A program made the translations under genes and the position numbers. A DNA stretch of 64,000 nucleotides from contig CM043969.1 in NCBI GenBank assembly GCA_014529385.2, forward strand, positions 68,708,676 to 68,772,675, given 5' to 3'. The notes under the pieces were generated by a model that was not told where the DNA came from, made no database searches, and saw nothing but the letters and a program-made list of their open reading frames with translations. Position 1 is the first letter of the stretch. Each line of letters opens with the position of its first letter. Positions 45,852-60,265 of the stretch are shown piece by piece. The stretch is from Adiantum capillus-veneris (Eukaryota; Streptophyta; Polypodiopsida; Polypodiales; Pteridaceae).

Positions 45852-46066
45852 TCTCGATCGGAACGGAGGGTGCCCATAGTACATTTCGAGACATTTTCAG
45901 CCATAGCCAAAAATTGTTTGAAGCACATAAAAACTTCGGGCTTCACTTTAAGCAGAAATACCCATGCATGGCTAGAGTAATCATCAATGAAAGTCACGAA
46001 GTATAGGTAATTTCCCAAGGACGGAGTTTGCATCGGCCCACAAACATCACTATGCACAAGCTGCAA
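45070..46066 (-). pseudogene. Copia B integrase, truncated
   Basis: Reads LQLVHSDVCGPMQTPSLGNY (first Asp), FVTFIDDYSSHAWVFLLKVK, then TLRSDRE followed by a poly-Gly run and YMSHEFNAFLSSCGIKHQC: the DxGGEY motif is interrupted by a 31-base G homopolymer. The Glu motif reads PYTPQQNGVAKRKNRSL, where AERKN is canonical, so the catalytic Glu is Lys. Downstream: EAWHDRKPSIEHMRIFGC, a frame change, KCIFVGYSAESKGYRLYHPQ, VSRDVVFVEDS, and MPKWLVHTLHDSKLDAPLSS, where it stops at the copia A LTR stub. RT and RNase H are absent. Confidence 0.92.
45818..45848. repeat. C31/G31 homopolymer
   Basis: Thirty-one consecutive C on the plus strand. It lies exactly in the GG codons of the integrase DxGGEY motif of copia B, expanding two Gly codons. 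Confidence 0.95.
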
Positions 46067-46069
46067 CCT

Positions 46070-47764
46070 TCATGTGGCCCGAACTGAACCATCCTTTGGA
46101 AACTTGGAATGTTGCATCTTACCCAAAATACAGCCTTCACAAACATGTTTGACAGGTGCTTCAAGAGGCGGCAAAGAAGCAACCATATCAGATTTCTGCA
46201 AACGTAGCAAACTGGCAAAATTCAGATGACCAAAATGTGCATGCCAAAGTTTTGCATCAGAAATAGCCCTTAAATCTACAACAGCATTTGCAAAATTTTG
46301 TCCACACTTGTCATACAAAGTGAGCTTATATAGCCCACGGCACAAAAGGCCAGATGCAACAATTTCATCACCAAAACTGAGATCATGAATTGTACATCTG
46401 TCATTCACAAATTTGACTACAAGTCCAAGTCTAGCAAGTTCGGATACAGACAAGAGATTCTTCTTGATCCCAGGTACATAAAGTGCATCAACAAGTGTGA
46501 AGGAATTGCCATTTGCAGCAGTAAGCACAATCTTTCCAATTCCCTGAACCGGATAAGAGGCATTGTTGGCACAAGTGACTAAATTCCCATGAGGGACAGA
46601 CTGAGAGAGGTAAACAATTCACGATGTGAGGTAATGTGCTTTGTAGCACCACTAACAACATACCACACATGTGAATCTGCAGCAACAACTGACAAGCATG
46701 CATCATGGACAACAGGATTATAAGTGCACTCTGCGCTAAAATCCCATTCTGCATCAACATTAGCAACACAGTCTCCTTTCACAGAAGACTCAACAATGGC
46801 TGCATTTGTAGTGGAACCAGCATTTGCAGTGGAACCACCCTATTTCTTCTTAGCCTCTTTGGCCTTCAACTTAGGACACGACTTGATCAAGTGATCATTA
46901 GCTTTATTATAATGGCAACGCATCTTCTTTTTGCCCTTATCACTAGAATTTCCAGATGAAGTGCTGCCAGCAGAAGCATTGGCAATAGAAGTTTTGCCAC
47001 TCGCAGCAGAACCATAAGAAGTGGCTGCATTGCTGTTACCACCCTTTCTTTGAGAAGCAATAAAAGCATGTTCAATTGCACGCTCCCTAGTCCTGGTTTT
47101 TTCCTAGAAAGTGACTCTTGCAACAGCAATGTGCATAATGCATCAAACTTGACAACTTCAGTTCCTTGGGTCAACAGTCTCCAAGTACTAGCAAAAGTCT
47201 GGTAGGAATCTGGTAAGGCATCAAGAATAGTTTGCACAAGGGAACTGTCTGAAATGACTTAACCTGCAGAAATAAGTTGCTCATTGATATCCTTGACACT
47301 AGCAAGGAAAGTGTCCATATCATCTTCCTCATGCATAATCTTCGACTCCAACTCTTTACACAGCAAAGCAATTTTAGCCTCATTGCGGCTTGCATAAAGA
47401 CCTGCTAGAATATCCCAAACCTGTTTTGCAGATTTTGCTGAACGGATGTGAGGAACAATGGTGCGCTTCACAGACAATGCAATCAATGCATGAGCCTGTG
47501 CATCCTTTACATCCCAATGAGCTTGTTCTGCCGTAGGCAAAACAACTCTAACAGCAGCAATCCTTGGAGCAAGACCTACAACATCCTCAACATCGCCTAC
47601 ATCCTCAGAACTAGGACGTACATCAATGCCCTGCACAATGTTCTAGACACCCTTTGACACAAGAACATGTTGCATCATATAAGCCCACATAGGGTAGTTG
47701 CCCCCATCCAACCTATCCTCAGCAACAAACATCTTGAACACATCTGTGTTGTTGTTGTCATCCA
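46070..47764 (-). pseudogene. Copia B Gag, protease and pre-integrase finger
   Basis: ATG at 47764: MDDNNNTDVFKMFVAEDRLD, GGNYPLWAYMM. Gag helices follow (ALIALSVKRTIVPHIRSAKS, KQVWDILAGLYASRNEAKIA, LLCKELESKIMHEEDDMDTF, ILDALPDSYQTFASTWRLL). The knuckle is degraded (MRCHYNKANDHLIKSCPK: second Cys missing). Protease site: WYVVSGATKHITSHRELF, where VDSGAT is canonical, so the catalytic Asp is Val. Pre-integrase finger: LWHAHFGHLNFASL ... CEGCILGKMQ. Several stops and frame changes. Ordinary copia order, inactive. Confidence 0.9.
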
Positions 47765-47790
47765 TGGTAAATGCTGCACCTGATGTGAAA

Positions 47791-49376
47791 TGTAACATTT
47801 AATGGCCTAATAACTTATGTGTAGTGGAAATTAACATGAACATAGTGGGAATTTCATTAGAGTAGATTCCTAATGAGAATTACAAGAGTGCTTGGGTGGA
47901 GAGAGCAACAAAAAGCATAACACCTAGTTAGATAGCATCGACAATACTTTCAAAAGAGAGAGAAATTAAGCTATTGACAACAGTTGAGGGCCGGATTTTC
48001 ATGGAGCCGGTCCCCCCTCCAAAAGGCTTTGTATTATGGTTTCTCCCATCAAGAGAGACATTGTACAATACAATTCTTTGTGTTCCTTCAAGAATAGCTA
48101 GTGCAATGAAGATGGAAACTTCATGCACTAAGAAAAACACTTAACAAACACAACTTGAATTATCCCCGTTCTCAGACCCAAGACCTCACACACCTTCGAA
48201 GATGGTGAGAGCTAGCAGGGTATGAGAGTAGATTGAGAGGAAGAAGGAGTATCTTACGAGAAAGATGTACATCTCCTCACATAATCACTCATATGTAGCA
48301 TAGCTTAGCTTAGTAATTAGCTTGGTAGAGGAGATGAGCATGCATTGAAGCTTGGCTCTTGGCTGGATTTGCATCCACATGCCAAGAGAGTGTTGATGTA
48401 GGCTTCTATCTCACAAGCTTGGAGTAGGTGATGAGTTCTCCATTAAAGCTTGGGAAGAGATAGTTTTCTCTTTCTTCACACATGAGCTTGTGTGAGTGTG
48501 TGTGTGATAATCCTTGCAAAAATCAGCCCCCTCTCTCTCTTGGGTGAGCCCTCTTGCTAATTGCTCTTGCTGAAACCTCATTGGCCCTCCCCAAGTCAAG
48601 CCAATTACAATTAAGCAGCATAAGTGATAGCCTTCTGACATGTGTCCCCCTTTCCCCTTTTGTGAGAGCTTTAGGTAATTAAATAATTAAACTAAACTCT
48701 CATTGGACCCCTTTGCCTCTTGGCCAATAGGAATCAGGCAAGCCATGGGGCTCCTGAATGCTCATTGGACCCCTTGGGAGACTGCCCAATAGTCTTCTAG
48801 GAGACTTAATTCTCATTGGTTTCTTTTATTAAATGTTTTTAAATTAATTAAACTAGATTTACTCTAGCTTAATTCTCATTGGTCCACTTCAAGGGTCATC
48901 CAATAGAAATTGGGCACACCTTGTGGGCATCTAGCCTAGGGAGCTGACATGTGTCCCTCATTCCCTTTGTGTAAAGGGAGCCTGTGTGTGTGTTTGTGGC
49001 TTTCTCTCTCATCCCCTACCTTTAGGGCTCGCCCCCTCCCATGTAGGGATGTGCAAAGACTTTTAGGGCACACAAAAAGCATCCAATTTTCCCTAGGGTT
49101 GACCTTTGGACACAACCTTTGAATTTTGGAACCTTAGCATTTTGGAAGTCTTAATGGGCTGAACCTTAGGGTCTTTTTAGCCCATTGTTGCACATGGCTC
49201 TTTTGCAGATGGCCCCCCCTTTGGATCCCTATTTTTCCTCCTTTGGATCCCTACTGTGGCCGGTCTGCTAGCTTAACCAATATTCTAGCTTTTTCTTCCC
49301 TGGCCTTCCCCACATTAAATGATCAGTTTAATATGAGAAAATCATTTAGGAGAATTAGATATTGATTATTATGACA
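47791..49376 (-). mobile_element. Solo LTR, D family (1586 bp)
   Basis: Plus strand starts TGTAACATTTAATGG and ends ATTATGACA. It is the near end-to-end reverse complement of LTR D (35851-37445). Exact TGAAA on both sides (47786-47790, 49377-49381) is the target-site duplication. It sits in the copia B leader, 26 bp upstream of the gag ATG. Confidence 0.95.
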
Positions 49377-49381
49377 TGAAA

Positions 49382-49719
49382 ACTGCCCGAAAATAGGAGA
49401 AACAGAGCGGGAACAACACGTGCTATATAGCACAAACCGTAGAAGACTATAAGGCACCTGTTATGCAAAAAACGATACTGACGGAAATTCTGCACAAAAT
49501 GACGAAATAGCCTGTGCAATACGGCCTGTAGTGGAAACGGAGGCCGAAATGAGCCCGAATAAAAAATCTAAGCAGACTGAGCTCTATGATCTCTCCCGAA
49601 ATATTTGTCGACCTGCAAACGCTCACCAAAGCTCACTGAAATCGTAGAAAGTGAGCAGGTGTGTACTGGAGCAGCTGGCGACTAAGCCCGGGAAGGATGC
49701 AAGCTGCTCTGATATCAAT
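49382..49719 (-). promoter_or_regulatory. Copia B leader and primer-binding site
   Basis: Minus strand TTGATATCAGAGCAGC (49703-49718) follows the LTR end CCAACA and resembles TGGTATCAGAGC with one change. The remaining leader continues to the solo LTR and resumes at 47790. Confidence 0.85.
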
Positions 49720-50000
49720 TGTTGGAATTAGGGTTGCAGAGAAATGCACACGGCTTGGAGAAAACGAAGGAAGCTCAAGGCACACAATAGAGAGTGTATT
49801 ACTTAGTGTGCAATGGAAAGATGAATAGCCCTAGAGTGATGGGCATATATACAATGCTCGGGGGAAAAAACCTCCTAAAGAGGGAAAAAATGCCCCGGCG
49901 GTCCTAGTGTGTTCACACACATCACTACCACATGTATATGGTAACAATGAAAGCATAGCATACTAAAAGGCATTAAAGGTTTTTTTGCATAGTTTTTCAA
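49720..50000 (-). mobile_element. 5' LTR of copia B (outer boundary unresolved)
   Basis: The inner end CCTAATTCCAACA is fixed by the primer site. A TATA-like TGTATATATG (minus strand) lies at ~49845-49855, with a transcript start plausible before the CACACTAAGTAATACACTCT stretch. The outer end could be near 49952 (minus-strand TGTTACC) or farther out. No second copy is present to decide. Confidence 0.6.
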
Positions 50001-50840
50001 GCTTTTCAAAACGCTATCTTCTGCAGTGGTAGTTTTGTCTGCAATTTTTTGAGCATCTCAAAAAGCTCACACTGGTCAAAGCCAAACAAAGGTTTATCAC
50101 CAATAGCATATCAAAATGCCCTTGGATATGAAGGTTCATATTGTTTTAGTATCTCAAAATGCAAGCAATAGAGGACCTTTTCTTTGGCAATTTCCAAGCA
50201 TCTCAAGATGCTTATGTGTGCCACCTTGCAAGTGCTGCCAATTACCTACGGCAACTCAAAACTTTACTATGGCATGGATGCAAAGGAGGTTTTGGGGATT
50301 TTAAATATTCACCAAGGGTTCAAAAAGTGAGAAAAACAACATGCCATATATGTGTTGAAGGTTCTTCTAGAAATTCAATGGTTTACATTTGAGTCGTGCT
50401 TGAGAGACATGAAGAAGAGGATATTTTGAAGCCATGAAGTACCAGTTCTCTTGCACGAAGACTTGCTTTAAGAACTTGGTCCATCAACGATCTGCAGAGT
50501 TCAAAATTGGTTTTACATGCTCAGTGTCATAGGTTTTCTATGATTTTATTTGACAACATTATCATCTATTTCATATCAAAGGTTTGTTTTAGTTTGTCAT
50601 GCTTGTCACTTGTCATCATGTCAAAATTGTACGGGTTATAGGCACTGCCACATAACAAGTGGTAAGACCGCCCTTTTGTTGCTTGGTCGAGTTCTTGTTT
50701 GTCTTACATTGATGGTTGTTTGAGGGAAGTGCACACACACACACCTATGTTATTGTCAAGGGAGGGACTTCTACTCATAGTTTCAAGTGATTGAACTCTA
50801 CCATGGTCTGTCTCGAGTCCATTGTCAGTGGTTTGGGCTT
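50001..50840. other. Unassigned sequence
   Basis: Probably the internal part of the plus-strand element ending at 51114. Two overlapping 60-77-codon ORFs at 50116-50392 are not recognisable. Confidence 0.35.
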
Positions 50841-51114
50841 GAGGGGGGCTTCTTGGGTTCCCAAGCCCAAGCGGTGTTAGTCCGTGGGAATTACCCCTTA
50901 TGGAGCATGCAAAAGAACTCCACTTCATTTAGAAGTGTGCATGGAAATTTAACTATATACGTAAAGTTTTGATTAATCAAATATAGCATGCTTTGTTGTA
51001 TTGTTGTGCCGAATTGTTGTGTTGAGTCTCTCCTCTCTCGCTCGTTCTGTTGTTTCTCTCTCTCTCACCATGGCTTGCCCAAGGTGGCAACCACCATAGC
51101 CTTTCCACCCAACA
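50841..51114 (+). mobile_element. PPT and 3' LTR of a plus-strand copia-type element
   Basis: GGGCTTGAGGGGGG (50837-50848) matches the element E PPT (GGGCTTGAGGGGGGG). After a 25-base spacer, TGTTAGTCC at 50875 starts a 240-bp LTR ending TTTCCACCCAACA. E LTRs also start TGTTAG and end CCCAACA. Related family, low overall identity. Confidence 0.55.
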
Positions 51115-53093
51115 AATTATGCTAATCCATGCCTAATTTGATTATTTGAGTGTTTGATTTTTGGCCTACAATGGTCAATTTTTGGGCAAAAGTGGAAGGC
51201 CACACATGTGTGTGCAAGGTAGAATCATCGTATGGAGCAAGGATTAAGTTGGATGCAATGGATTGTAAGTACATTGGCCTACTTCTTTCAGTTTTTGGGT
51301 GATTAATTTGATTCCAAAGTGTTGCCAATTTATTGCTAAAATTAGGTGTCTAAATCAGTTGACATACTTCGAGAGCTTAATTTGATTGTTTTGTAATGAA
51401 ATTGATGGTCAATTTTGACTAATGAATGATGTGTGTGTCAAGATTAAGCTTGATTTGCAACAAGAATTTATGGGTGTGCATAAAGATCATTGTGTGTGTA
51501 ATGCACCAATGAGGGAAAAAACTGTCATAAAATTCAAGTGTGTGTGCACCTAATCTTGAGTGTGTGCATGCATAGAAATTGAATAAATTGATGGTATATG
51601 AATGTTCTATCATGTAATTGATGTGAATGCTAGGTTATTCCCATCATTCGATAAGCTTAGTTGCCAAAAAACCAGGAAAAATTTGAGTGTGTGTGTCCAA
51701 TCGAAGACCACTTGATTTAATTATTGATGGTCAATTGGGACACCCAAATGCTTCTTGATTGTGGAATGTGCATCAATAGTGTGTGCAATCATTAGGAGTG
51801 ATCCTATTTGCATTGCCAATTGAGCCAAATTTGATCTTTTGTCCTTAATTTTTGAGTGTGCGCATTGCTTGATTGGGTCAAAAAAGAAATTAAGCATGTA
51901 TACATTCATTTATGCTTGATCGAGTGTGTAATTTTAGCATTGCAATGAGAAATTGATGGATTATTTGCATAAAATTTTGGCTTAAATTTTGGGTGTGTAT
52001 GCCAATCAATGGAATGTGTAATCCAATGGGTGAATGAATAATTGGTATTTTTTACCAATTAGGATGATTAATATGGCCAAATAGTTAATGTATGCACCAC
52101 AAAAGTGGCTTGACAATTTAGGTAGATCACTCAATTGGTACCCAATTGTGTAGATTTTTAGTGTATTGCCACGCTAATAATGAATCAATTTGATGAACAT
52201 GGAAAAAATGCACTAATGTGTGCCTATGCAATGGCATTATCTATCCAAATTGGAATGAAGTGGATTGGTGTTGATCACTAATTATAATGATTGAATAGAC
52301 CTAAACATTTTTGTGTGTGTCATCAAATCAATTGAGAAGAATGACTCAATTGCACATAATTGAGAATGATTTTATGTATTTCCATTGAGTTGTATGCCAA
52401 TTTGATTGGATATGGCAATTATTTTCATTACATTGTGCATTTGCAAGTGCCATAATCAAGTGTGTGTAGCCATACAAACCAAATGACCAATCCAATGGGG
52501 TTTGAGTGAATGTGGTTATCGGATAATGAGCAACTCACAAGTTGCAATGATTGAAATTCGGTTACACAAATGTGAGAATTGGTATACTATGTTTTATGTG
52601 TGTTCAAAGTTCAATAGTGTGAGAGATGCATTAATTTCAAATGGTTTACGCACTTTGATCAATGATGGACCAAAATTTTATGTGTGCTAAACAACTTGAA
52701 GAGGAATCTAAAAATCTCAAATCAGACCAAAATGTGAACGATTTTATGTAATTGATTGAGCTCGGAATCAATTTTGGTGTCATTTTTTGCATTGGGCTTT
52801 AGGTATTTGCAAGGAATTTTCAAACAAATGTTGAGACTGATTTGATGCAAGAGTAGGAGCTTAATTTTTGGAAAACTTAGTATGGCATGGTGGAGATGAT
52901 TTTTTCCCCAAATTTATGATGCAAACATGTTGATGTTGAATGGATTTGGGAGTTGAATTTCACATTATGGACCAACATATGCTGGCATGTGTCAATGTCT
53001 TCAATAAATTAATCAAATTGGGGATCAAGTAGGTGAGAAGTTATTAGATTTTTGTTGCCTTAAATTTGGATATTTTAATGGCATGAAAACCTC
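51115..53093. other. Unassigned noncoding region rich in TTGATTG / GTGTGTG words
   Basis: No ORF above ~68 codons with any recognisable feature. Words such as AATTGATGG, TGTGTGTGC and CAATTGAG recur without clear period. It could be an old LTR or intron. Confidence 0.4.
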
Positions 53094-53298
53094 TGTTGAT
53101 GGCAGAATACAGAAGAGGTTTCCCAATACATTGTACTACTATTCTTTTTGAAGTGAAATGGTACCTTTATAATATTTGAGTTGCCAATAGACCTTGTGGG
53201 AATGAGCCTCTATGGAGGAATGTATAAAATTCAACTTTTGTAACCTAAACCCAACCTTTTGGAATTAATCAAATCTGTTTTATCACTGTGCATGGAGT

Positions 53299-53369
<71 letters not shown>
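53094..53369 (+). mobile_element. LTR fragment of the G family, with (GA)n
   Basis: TGTTGATGGCAGAATACAG to the (GA)n at 53299-53369 is the reverse complement of 59990-60196 (start of the G 3' LTR), about 90% by eye. It includes the promoter box GAATGTATAAAATTCAA (53216-53232). Confidence 0.88.
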
Positions 53370-53372
<3 letters not shown>

Positions 53373-53397
53373 ATCCACCATATTCACTTAGAGGTAA

Positions 53398-53640
53398 GAG
53401 CATAAGCTCGATAACAACCAAGTAAATCCTACTTCATACCTTAAACCTCACTTGGAAGTTAGAGAATCATCTCATAACAACCAAGAGGCACTAATTGGAC
53501 CTATTCTATGCAACCAAGTGAATCCTACTTCATACCTTAAACCTCACTTGGAAGTAGGAGAATCATCTCATAACAACCAAGAGGCACTAAGTGGACCTAT
53601 TCTACATCTATATGGAGGTAAGAACATTTGTTCATGACAA
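53398..53640 (+). repeat. Tandem repeat, ~110-bp unit, two full copies
   Basis: Units share CAACCAAGTRAATCCTACTT, CATACCTTAAACCTCACTTG and AGAATCATCTCATAACAACC. Confidence 0.88.
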
Positions 53641-55019
53641 CCAAAAGACCCTACATGTATGTGTATATGTTTCAAACTGTATTAATTAACACTATATCTA
53701 TGCACATATTATAGCTATGACAGATTTTAACAATCAAATATCACTTTTTAGTATCTATTGTAAAACAAATAGAGCTAAGAGTATAGCTTCTAATGTTTAG
53801 AATTATACATTCGCACTATAGCTAGAAAAGTAGCCTCTAATGCGTACAATTATCTATTTATCTATTCTTAAACAAGTAGAGCTAAAAGTATAGTCTCTAC
53901 TGCTTAGAGTAATTTATTTTTACTATAGCAATAGAGTTAAAGAATAACTTGCTAAGAATTATAGGTGATTCAAATCTATATATTTATTTTATTTTTAATG
54001 TATAAACATTCAAAATAAACTTTTTCTAAAAAAATCAAAGATAAGTTGACAACTCAACCTTTCTATGTCGGAGGTAACTTGACACTTTAGTGAAGGGAAT
54101 TGTAGTTGAAACACGCAAATTTGGGCTTTATATACTACTACAATATCGATCGAAACCATATCGATCGATTTATATTATTGATCGAAAGCCTATCGAACGA
54201 TTAAATATAGATCAATAGGCTGTCGATTGATATGTAAGCAGTAAAACATTATTTTGAAAAAAGCTGACATGGCAGCGAATAATACATGTGAATAAATCTT
54301 TAGAACGTATAAATCAACCATGCCTTAGGAGAGTTACCAAAGTCTTCAACATTGGAGATGACTGACTACAAAGTGTTTTTGAACACTAAATTAGGGAATG
54401 GGAAGTGGTTATAGTTTCTGTGATGTATTTGTGTATCTTGGTTTAAGTACCAGGCACTGCACTTCATGTCATTTAAATCTATGAGCACTGAATTTTGTTA
54501 ACAAGGGATTTTGTGGATCCAAGTCAAAAGTTTTTGGGAAAAACTTTGTGCCGCCGGGCTGTGCCAAGTGTTAAAGCCATATTTAGTACTTTTCTTACCT
54601 TTAGTCAAGTGTTTGTAGATTTCAAGAATTATTCAATCATTTTGTAATGAAAAAGGGTGGAACCTCTTCAAATCAGGGATCAGGGGTTATCCTGACGAGT
54701 TGTAACATTTTAGAGAGTCGTATGAATGAAGAAGAAGAGGTTTAAGCCATGTGCACTGTGTTTTCATGGTATTCTTGCGTTAACAGTTTTCAATTATGAT
54801 GCAGTAACCTGTATAATTTTTTATTCTGTTTTGGTGCCTGAGTAGTATGAATTCCTAAATGTAGTGTGTAATGTACTTGAAGTTGAAGTATGTAACTTGA
54901 TTGGTACATTCCCATGACCTCAATAACAAAGAGTTTGAGAATGTACAAAAGCGTTTTCTTGTAAACTTTCTCCAAGTTAAGATACAAACACCATATATGC
55001 TCCTACTTCTTGTGTTAGG
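53641..55019. other. Unassigned AT-rich region
   Basis: Contains a cluster of ATCGAT-type words at 54145-54230 (TATCGATCGA repeated in both orientations) and a GAAGAAGAAGAGG-containing LTR-like stretch at 54610-54760. No coding region is supported. Confidence 0.4.
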
Positions 55020-55250
55020 ATCTCTTCCAATTGAGGTCATGGGCATGGAAAGGGTTGTGAAGTACATGATAAAAATGTGTCAAAACCCCTAACATCGACT
55101 TCCTACAATTGCATGGGAGGCAAAAAAAAAAGTTCAAAAGACGCATAAAAGCAAGATCTTAAGCACTGATGGATGCAAGACATAAAGAAGTGGTTTGGGA
55201 GATGGGATGCATTACACTTTCTCAGGATGCCTCAATTGACTTGTAAGTGA
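55020..55250 (+). repeat. Dispersed repeat copy 2 (partner at 11836-12060)
   Basis: See the partner. The encoded start MGMERVVKYMIKMCQNP parallels LGMGRAMEYMINLCES. No histone-like segment precedes this copy. Confidence 0.6.
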
Positions 55251-56028
<778 letters not shown>

Positions 56029-56029
56029 T

Positions 56030-56500
56030 TGGTATTAGAGCATATCTAAGTTATCTCTTTCTTTTTGAAAAAAGGGCAGTTATATGATTAAGAATGAAGG
56101 GTTTAACCTTTTAATTAGCCATTGTAAGTGACTTTTTGGATCTATTGAACCCATGTATTGTGCAACCTAATAAACACCTTGGGAGCTATCGTATTAATAG
56201 AGGACCCTTATAGGGGTTACATTTTCTTTTACCACTATTGAGCATACATAAAGATTAAAAGGATTTCATTAGATAGTCAATGTTATGACCTTGCTCTCTA
56301 CCTTGATTAATTAAAATATTTTAAACCAAGGGTGTGAAATGCTTCTTTAATTACAATGGATTGACACTAGCCTTCTAAGCATGGGCATTAAGCTCAAAGC
56401 TAGGCCATCCATAAAGTGAACACTTAAGAGAGGGCTCTCAAGAATGGATCGTCAAGAATGACTACTCAAGAATGAAGCCTCTTTTCATAAAGGCTTTCTT
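56030..56500 (+). promoter_or_regulatory. Primer-binding site and leader of a D-related gypsy element
   Basis: TGGTATTAGAGC (56030-56041) is the initiator-Met site with one change. The leader shares with element D the order TTAATAG.GGA.CCT, then ACCACTATTGAGC. No gag follows: the element is decayed or truncated. Confidence 0.65.
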
Positions 56501-58389
56501 ATAAAGGTTTGCACCACAATCCTTTCTACTATGGGATTAAGTTGAGGCCTCTAGCTAGCATATACAATTTGGAACTCCCAATGAGCCCAAGACCTTATAC
56601 AATGTGAATAGGAAATATTGTGCACATCCATAGCAAATCTCCCACTTGGTGCATAATCGGTGTCGCATGTGTTAGCCGCTTCTAGCATCTCCCCCTTCCT
56701 AATTTGGCGCACGTCCTCGTGTGCCATTGAAGTAGAGCACGGAGACATGGTAGAAATCAAGTCCATGGAAGAAATGTTGAGCTGCAAAACATAAAACAAG
56801 TAATGAGCATCAAAGGCCAACAAGGATAAATAAAACATGAAGTACAATGCACAATCATGCAAAGTGAATTTTTGCTTCTAAAAGATGGTTCAATCATAGT
56901 CCAAAACTAAACAACACAAAGCAAAAAAAAACCTATACTATTGTGAAGATTAAACCACTTGAAATTTTAGTTTTATGCATAAAACACAAGCAATCAGCTA
57001 TGACCCTAGGCTAATGCAAGTTCATAAACTTACTAGCCTAAAAACTATGTGACCAATCTTAATAAATCATTCAAGTCTATCATGTCTATGGGATATAAAA
57101 AAGCTCCTAATCTATCATTACACTGTCACAGCTTTTTGAAGTTCATGTAAGTTTTTTGTTTAACATTTCATAGAAAAGAGTAAAGCACAGTACAAGGCTA
57201 CCACCCCAAGGCAAGTCTAGGTACAACTCTCGGCTCCTTGAACCCTCAAGAAGGTGTTCCAAGAATCTACTAGCCTACCAAGGCAGCGGCTAACCTCTAT
57301 CAGCCCAGGGCATCGGTTTAGCACCTTGACCAAGCGAGCCAAGGTGATTCCCCTTGCCTGCCAAGTGTCAAGAAGGCGTTAGGCCTCAAAAGACACAACA
57401 TAACATAGAAATTTTCTTTTCAGGTGTCTAGTAGCCTTTTTGCTACTTTTTCTTGACACTTTTTTGCTTCATTGTTTCAATTTTTAAAAAAACATTTTGC
57501 ACTTTTTATTGCTTCCATTATGAAATTGCTTATGGAAAATGGACTAAGGGACTAAAGCCTCTAATCATAGCCCTAGGTCATGTTAACAATGAATGGAGTA
57601 TTAAGATAATCACTAAGAGTTTAGGACTAATGAGCAATGATCCTATATTAACCTAAGGTCAAGGCAAATTACCTTATGATTAGCACACATAAAACCAAGT
57701 TTCAAATGACTTTAATATTCACAAAGCAAAGTATTGAAACTTTAATATGCCTAGTTTTTGAAAATGAAAGAACCATAGCTTAGAAGTAGAATTTATCCAA
57801 GCATGGGGAATGGAGAGATAAACAAAAGAGCAATATGATGGAAGGATTTCACCTATTCATGCTCTTTTGAGAATCCTTGAGCAAGCATCCACTTTGTGTA
57901 GAGAAGTCTCTTGAACCTTTTATTTACAATCCGAGCTTCTTGAAGCTAAGTGTAAACACAAGCTACAAAAAAGCCACTTATTGAAAGCCAAAAACACACA
58001 CAAAAAACATTATTGAAATTCTGATGCTAGGGTCTCAAATACCCAAATATGCCAAACGGAAAAAACCCTCGGAGAAAAAAGTGCCTTTGGTTGTGCACAT
58101 GGTGCTCTTTAGAAGCATATGTATGCATACATATCCAAAATGAGAGAGAAAAATGCTTCTTCATAGCCACATTTTGCAATGTTAAAACCTCTCATGCATG
58201 ATTCAAATTGATTAATTTCTAGCTCAAATGAAATTGATGATTTGAAACTAGCCATGAGCTAGAGATAATGCAATTTTTGAATCAATTTGAAGTGGCTCTT
58301 GAAAGCCAAATTTTACATTTCTAGAAGGTCTCCAAAAAAGTTGGCTAACAACTAGCTCACATGAAATTAATGGGTTGCAGTTGTGGGGC
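56501..58389. other. Unassigned region
   Basis: No supported gene. A 103-codon minus ORF at 56551-56862 overlaps a purine-rich AGGAAGGGGGAGATG tract. Nothing else is recognisable. Confidence 0.4.
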
Positions 58390-58391
58390 CG

Positions 58392-58458
<67 letters not shown>

Positions 58459-58581
58459 GGAGAATGTGTGTGTGTGTGTGTGTGATTCAAGCTAGTATTG
58501 GGCCCGGTTGCCATGGCGAAAACATTCAGCTGAACAAAATGGAGCAGGGGTAGCGCATTAAGTTGAGGCTTGGGGTGTACG

Positions 58582-58621
<40 letters not shown>

Positions 58622-59003
58622 TTTGGAGGCATGGCATAATGGGAAGTAGAGACTGTGGGACCCGCGTGAGATTCGATGGGTTTTGTTATAGGGAAAGCTT
58701 CACAAGCCTCTTAAAGGTAGCACATGATCATGGCCGACAAATGAGGTTCTCTGCCAAAGAAAGTGTATGTGTGCTGTGAGCCAAGGCTGCAAGTGGGAAC
58801 ATGATGAGGGTGACCCAGAGAGCATCATGAGGTAAGTGATGAAGTGAATGGGGTCTTGGAAAGCCTATCCAGCATGCTCTCAAGGTAGTGGAAAGTGAGG
58901 CAAGCATCACCAAAATGGGATGGTAGCGTCTGGGGCATCAGTACAAAAAACTCAGCATGCATGGACCATGGCGGGACCGGGGTCGACACGAGATTAAACA
59001 AGC

Positions 59004-59035
<32 letters not shown>
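58390..59035. repeat. Cluster of dinucleotide arrays: (GA)n, (GT)n, (GT)n, (CA)n
   Basis: (GA)n 58390-58453; (GT)n 58465-58483 and 58582-58617; (CA)n 59007-59036. The intervening DNA is GC-richer than surroundings but holds no recognised gene. Confidence 0.85.
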
Positions 59036-60196
<1,161 letters not shown>

Positions 60197-60232
60197 ACTC
60201 CCGCCTTCCACGTCCATGTCGTCCCTGACATG
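60197..60232 (-). promoter_or_regulatory. 3' junction and polypurine tract of element G
   Basis: Minus strand GACGACATGGACG then GGAAGGCGGGAG directly before TGTTGACGG. Same arrangement as element H at 6385-6416. Confidence 0.8.
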
Positions 60233-60265
60233 AATGGTCTTCCTTTAGTAAGAGCTGCTCTTGTG

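Noticed and set aside
49720-51114. A single 1395-bp LTR for copia B with TGTTGG...CCAACA ends
   Set aside because: A plus-strand PPT and LTR start (50837-50875) lie inside it, so the outer end at 51114 more likely belongs to another element.
54145-54230. Clustered TATCGATCGA words as a CRISPR-like or regulatory array
   Set aside because: Spacing is irregular, the host is eukaryotic, and the words are short and AT-rich.
54901-55092. Second histone-like ORF next to repeat copy 2
   Set aside because: No H2B motif is present; only the downstream dispersed repeat is shared with 11836-12060.
56685-56702. Minus-strand purine tract AGGAAGGGGGAGATG as a PPT
   Set aside because: No LTR start, matching LTR or pol sequence is seen around it.
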